Assembly (NCBI GenBank): GCA_034509425.1
Contig: JAVTVJ010000296.1
Location: 1,178,001-1,242,000, forward strand
DNA from: Eopsaltria australis
Taxonomy: Eukaryota > Chordata > Aves > Passeriformes > Petroicidae
Direction: 5' to 3'
DNA: 64,000 nucleotides
Every line of letters starts with the position of its first letter. Within the stretch, counting starts at the first letter, position 1. The notes under the pieces were generated by a model, which worked only from the letters and a program-made list of their open reading frames with translations, searched no databases and had not been told where the DNA came from. Position numbers and translations under genes: made by a program. Shown here one piece after another: positions 62,310 through 64,000 of the stretch.

Positions 62310-63286
62310 TCAGAAGTTGAGCTTGGTGACGGGCCTCTCGCGGCCGCTCTCCGCCAGCTGGTTGGTGATGCGCTTGCGGTTGCGCTTGAGCTTGGTGAGG
62401 TCCTTGTCGAAGACTTCTCCCGAGCGCAGGGCAGACACCAGGTCATCGAACTCGCCGCTCTCCTCCCCACTCTCCTTCGCCTTCCTCGCCTTGCGCTCCC
62501 GCTCCCGCTGCTCCTTCAGCTGCAGGTCACCAGCAGGGGGGAAAGAAGGCATCTCAGTCTCACATGGCGGGTTGTGGGGGTGCCCGACTCATGCATGGTG
62601 ACCCCCAAACTCACGGAACAAGGGTGGGTTCTCACCCCAGTGCTTAGCACGTGAGAGCTGGTCAGGGTTACTGATACACCCCTCCCCTGGAAGTGCTCCA
62701 AGGACAGGCTGGAAAGGGCTTGGAGCAACCTGGTCTAGTGGCAGGTGTCCAAGCCCACAGTGAGGAAGTCGAAACTAGAACTAGGTCACTTCCAATCCAA
62801 ACCATTCTATGATTCTGAGATTTTATGATACAACCCATGGGCTGAGGGTCACAACTCCACAGCTGCTGATTGTGGGTCACAGCAGCCCCCAGACAGCACC
62901 AGCTCTGCTGCACATTTCAGCTGCAAGACCTCACCAGCCCAACGTCATTAATCAAGTAATGAAAAGTGAAAAGCCAGTGAGTCTAAGACCACAGAAGCTG
63001 CCTTCCCAGTTTTCAGTGCTCCCTGCGCCACTGTGGCCACCATGGGGACACTATGACACAGCTGCCACTCCCAGGTGCTCTGGGGGTGCTGCCAGACTGG
63101 CTGGCATGTGCTCACCTGTGCCTCCATGCGTGCCCGGCGCTCCTCCTCCTCCTTCCTCTTCCTCATGTTCTCATTCTCCTGCTTGGCCTCGGTGACAGCT
63201 TGAAGGAACTGGTCAAAGATGCCAAAGAATTCATCAGGCTGCATTTTGTCTGTGTCTTCTCCAAAGTGCTTCACAGCCTTGGAAAA
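62310..63286 (-). CDS. DAAM1: DAAM1 C-terminal exons (5' part outside window)
   Basis: DAAM1 is a diaphanous-related formin that nucleates actin downstream of Dishevelled and Rho in planar cell polarity. Two exons are visible on the minus strand: 63116-63286 (57 codons) and 62310-62519 (69 codons plus TGA), both in phase 0. The first encodes the end of the FH2 region ([28 protein letters not shown]) and a charged coiled stretch ([20 protein letters not shown]). The second continues [20 protein letters not shown] and holds the autoinhibitory [17 protein letters not shown] followed by the basic [12 protein letters not shown]. The protein ends VTKLNF. DAAM1 rather than DAAM2 is supported by the DAD context and by synteny. 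The 596-base intron contains a CR1 copy. All upstream exons lie beyond 64000. Confidence 0.96.
62687..62829 (+). mobile_element. CR1 LINE tail fragment
   Basis: 'aaagggcttggagcaacctg', 'gtctagtggcaggtgtccaa' and the tail 'accattctatgattctgaga' show a plus-strand CR1. It is therefore antisense to DAAM1, in its last intron. Confidence 0.9.
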
Positions 63287-64000
63287 CTGGAAGAGAGAAG
63301 ACAGGGGTGCATCAGTCTTGGATAAATCCACTGGATTGGTGAAACCTTCAACCTGATGGAGCAGAGTGAAACACTTCCAGCAGCAATGGCAGAGAGCAGG
63401 GCTTTGCCTCATCAAGCCTCGATTTAAACCTGAAATAAATCACCTGATGGGTTGGTTACCTGTTGCCCTGCAAGACCTGGATCATTATCAAGCCCCCTCT
63501 CCCCATCTCGCCTCCGGCTCTGCTGAGCCTCCCCTGCCCCAGCTCCACTTTATTAACTAAGCAGCAGTAAAAATAAGGAAGCAAAATATTGTGGGACCAA
63601 AGACATAAAACTAATAGTAAACACGGCAGGGGAAGGGAAACTTGCACTTTTAAGTTTTCTTTGAAGTATTTTTGGGGTATTATTTATCATTGCCACATGG
63701 CTCTGCTATTGAAACCAAATGTGTTGGTGAAACTTCTAAAAGAGATTTCTGCCCAGGCTCAGGCACAGCCCTGGGCAGGGAAAGAGGGAGTTTTCCGGCC
63801 TCTTGTGCTGTTTGCACACCATTAATGTGAGGGAGTTGAATGAGGCTGTAGCAGAGGTCAGGACAGGACATCCACAATCTGCCAAAGTGTCCCAGTCCCC
63901 AGGCAGCCCCCGAGTTGTCCTTGGGACTGACACTCTTTGTTCTCACTTCCAGTCTGAAGGAGACTCTTTGTGCAGAGCAAGTTTGTTAAAATTGTGAAGG
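63287..64000 (-). other. DAAM1: DAAM1 intron, right edge of window
   Basis: Intronic sequence upstream of the penultimate DAAM1 coding exon. I found no further exon or repeat in it. Confidence 0.6.

Overview
This window is nuclear DNA from a bird. Genes are split by spliceable introns. CpG-island promoters occur at about 42.8-44.1 kb and 47.8-49.3 kb. At least sixteen 3' fragments of CR1, the typical avian LINE, are scattered through introns and spacers. The gene order matches the vertebrate block RTN1 - CCDC175 - JKAMP - L3HYPDH - GPR135 - DAAM1 (human 14q23.1, read in reverse), with the same relative orientations. Family names come from recognising the translated exons and from this synteny; no database search was possible.

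Layout. 1-8.48 kb: 3' half of RTN1 (+), six exons encoding the whole reticulon-homology domain and a 3' UTR. 8.5-21.9 kb: spacer with CR1 copies and a 47-A tract. 21.9-37.2 kb: a chain of short coiled-coil exons on the + strand, placed where CCDC175 should be. Their codon phases fit end to end, but the copy carries an in-frame stop and a damaged splice donor, so it may be decaying. A 468-bp GAA-rich polypurine tract sits in one of its introns. 38.1-43.3 kb: complete JKAMP (-), seven coding exons. 43.28-43.57 kb: a 291-bp head-to-head promoter shared by JKAMP and L3HYPDH, with an RFX X-box, ETS-type sites and five GGGCGTGG boxes. 43.6-46.6 kb: complete L3HYPDH (+), five exons, one intron with a GC donor. 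48.1-50.7 kb: intronless GPR135 (+). 50.7-59.6 kb: gene-free spacer. 59.6-63.3 kb: long 3' UTR and last two coding exons of DAAM1 (-).

The genes do not form a pathway. They are an ER-shaping protein (RTN1), an ER membrane protein linked to stress signalling and ERAD (JKAMP), an amino-acid catabolic enzyme (L3HYPDH), an orphan receptor (GPR135), an actin-nucleating formin (DAAM1) and a coiled-coil protein (CCDC175). The shared JKAMP/L3HYPDH promoter is the only obvious regulatory coupling. I found no wholly new system. The most interesting signals are the apparent erosion of the CCDC175-like gene, the GC-AG intron, the promoter motif cluster and a Glu at the normally Asp 2.50 position of GPR135.
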